Of a stretch of DNA of 32,055 nt, positions 31,723 through 32,055 are shown one piece after another; position 1 is the first letter of the stretch, and each line of letters begins with the position of its first letter. The notes below the pieces were generated by a model. That model was not told the origin of the DNA. It saw nothing but the letters and a program-made list of their open reading frames with translations, and searched no databases. A program made the translations under genes and the position numbers. Source of the DNA: UMGS1519 sp963621885 (lineage in GTDB: Bacteria; Actinomycetota; Coriobacteriia; Coriobacteriales; Eggerthellaceae); NCBI GenBank assembly GCA_963621885.1, contig CAVFFT010000025.1, positions 1 through 32,055 of the forward strand. Reading direction: 5' to 3'.

Positions 31723-31872
31723 CAGCTCGCTCCTCATTTACCGCACGCGAAACGCGCTCTTGTATCGACTCCAGTTTCCAAAACCTGCCTTTGTCCTGAT
31801 CACAAGCTCGATTGTACGGGCATGCCTTCAGGCCTCGCGCAAGCTTCCAAAATCCGCCCGAATCGCAACCAA
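31723..31872. other. Spacer between hydG and hydF
   Basis: No gene is supported. A short imperfect direct repeat is present: AGTTTCCAAAACCTGCC at about 31771-31787 and AGCTTCCAAAATCCGCC at about 31843-31859, a period of 72 bp. The gap is compatible with co-transcription of hydG and hydF. Confidence 0.4.
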
Positions 31873-32055
31873 CTAGAAACGGAAATCCCGGCCATTGCCC
31901 GCGCGAATGGCTCCAATATTGGCCGCGCACTTCTCGCGCACCGCCTCATTCGGAATCTTCTTCAGCTCGTCTTCTATCATCGCGAAGCCCTTTTCGCGCG
32001 TGGAATCGCTCGCGTAATCGGTCAGGTATTCCGCCAGCGTCATCAGCGCGTTGGG
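31873..32055 (-). CDS. hydG: C-terminal end of probable HydG (tyrosine lyase, H-cluster maturation)
   Basis: The last 60 residues of a protein enter from the right edge and stop at 31873-31875. They read PNALMTLAEYLTDYASDSTR, then EKGFAMIEDELKKIPNEAVR and end GAIRAGNGRDFRF. The pattern of an L-T-x-x-E-Y-L-x-D-Y-A helix, a charged helix and a closing G-x-R-D-x-x-F is what I recall of the HydG C-terminus, just after its auxiliary-cluster cysteines. HydG is a radical SAM enzyme that cleaves tyrosine to give CO and cyanide for the hydrogenase H-cluster. Position directly upstream of hydF supports this. The radical SAM core is outside the window, so the assignment rests on the tail and context. 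Confidence 0.75.
   Translation of the reverse strand, partial: PNALMTLAEYLTDYASDSTREKGFAMIEDELKKIPNEAVREKCAANIGAIRAGNGRDFRF

Noticed and set aside
31715..31930. 71-residue minus-strand frame between hydG and hydF
   Set aside because: It overlaps the ends of both genes in another frame and has no ribosome-binding site or family features.

Overview
The window is high-GC DNA from a Gram-positive anaerobe, most likely a gut actinobacterium of the Coriobacteriia (Eggerthellaceae-like). The clues are GC-rich codon use, LPXTG-like wall-anchored proteins with Cna-B repeats, a class B sortase, [FeFe]-hydrogenase maturation genes, and many small redox/flavin proteins. The assignment is inference from content; no marker gene is present.

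Layout. 1-332 is the N-terminus of an unrecognised protein on the minus strand. It diverges from two tandem paralogous polytopic membrane proteins (615-2315), with a dyad/promoter between. Next come a pyridoxamine-phosphate-oxidase-like split-barrel protein (2692-3213) and an orphan membrane protein (3556-4191). A LysR regulator (4305-5183, minus) is divergent from a small coiled-coil-like protein, a carboxymuconolactone decarboxylase-cupin fusion and a flavodoxin (5319-6977). A DUF4177 protein (7376-7636) follows a highly structured leader.

The centre (7944-23546, all minus) is a 15.6-kb surface-protein island. It holds four secreted wall-anchored proteins of 1042, 1966, 847 and 847 residues, followed at the 3' end by one class B sortase. 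Two adhesins carry right-handed beta-helix (Pmp-like) stalks, one a choice-of-anchor-A domain, and one a very long series of adhesin/isopeptide-type domains. All end in Cna-B domains, an acidic or proline-rich linker, a KTG sorting motif, a membrane segment and a basic tail. Three use the unusual motif PYAKTG instead of LPXTG. A terminator-like hairpin sits between the last adhesin and the sortase and runs directly into the sortase ribosome-binding site. One adhesin contains a 526-bp perfect internal duplication.

The right part holds a ketopantoate-reductase-like enzyme, a 14-TM drug exporter divergent from its MarR-type regulator with two matching operators between, a flavin-reductase-like protein, a ThrE-type threonine/serine exporter, and hydF with the 3' end of a probable hydG.

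A genome-wide oddity is that almost every long spacer consists of degenerate short tandem repeats. In at least six cases the repeat unit includes the end and stop codon of the flanking gene, as though spacers grow by tandem duplication of gene tails. No tRNA, rRNA, CRISPR array, transposase or integrase was seen.
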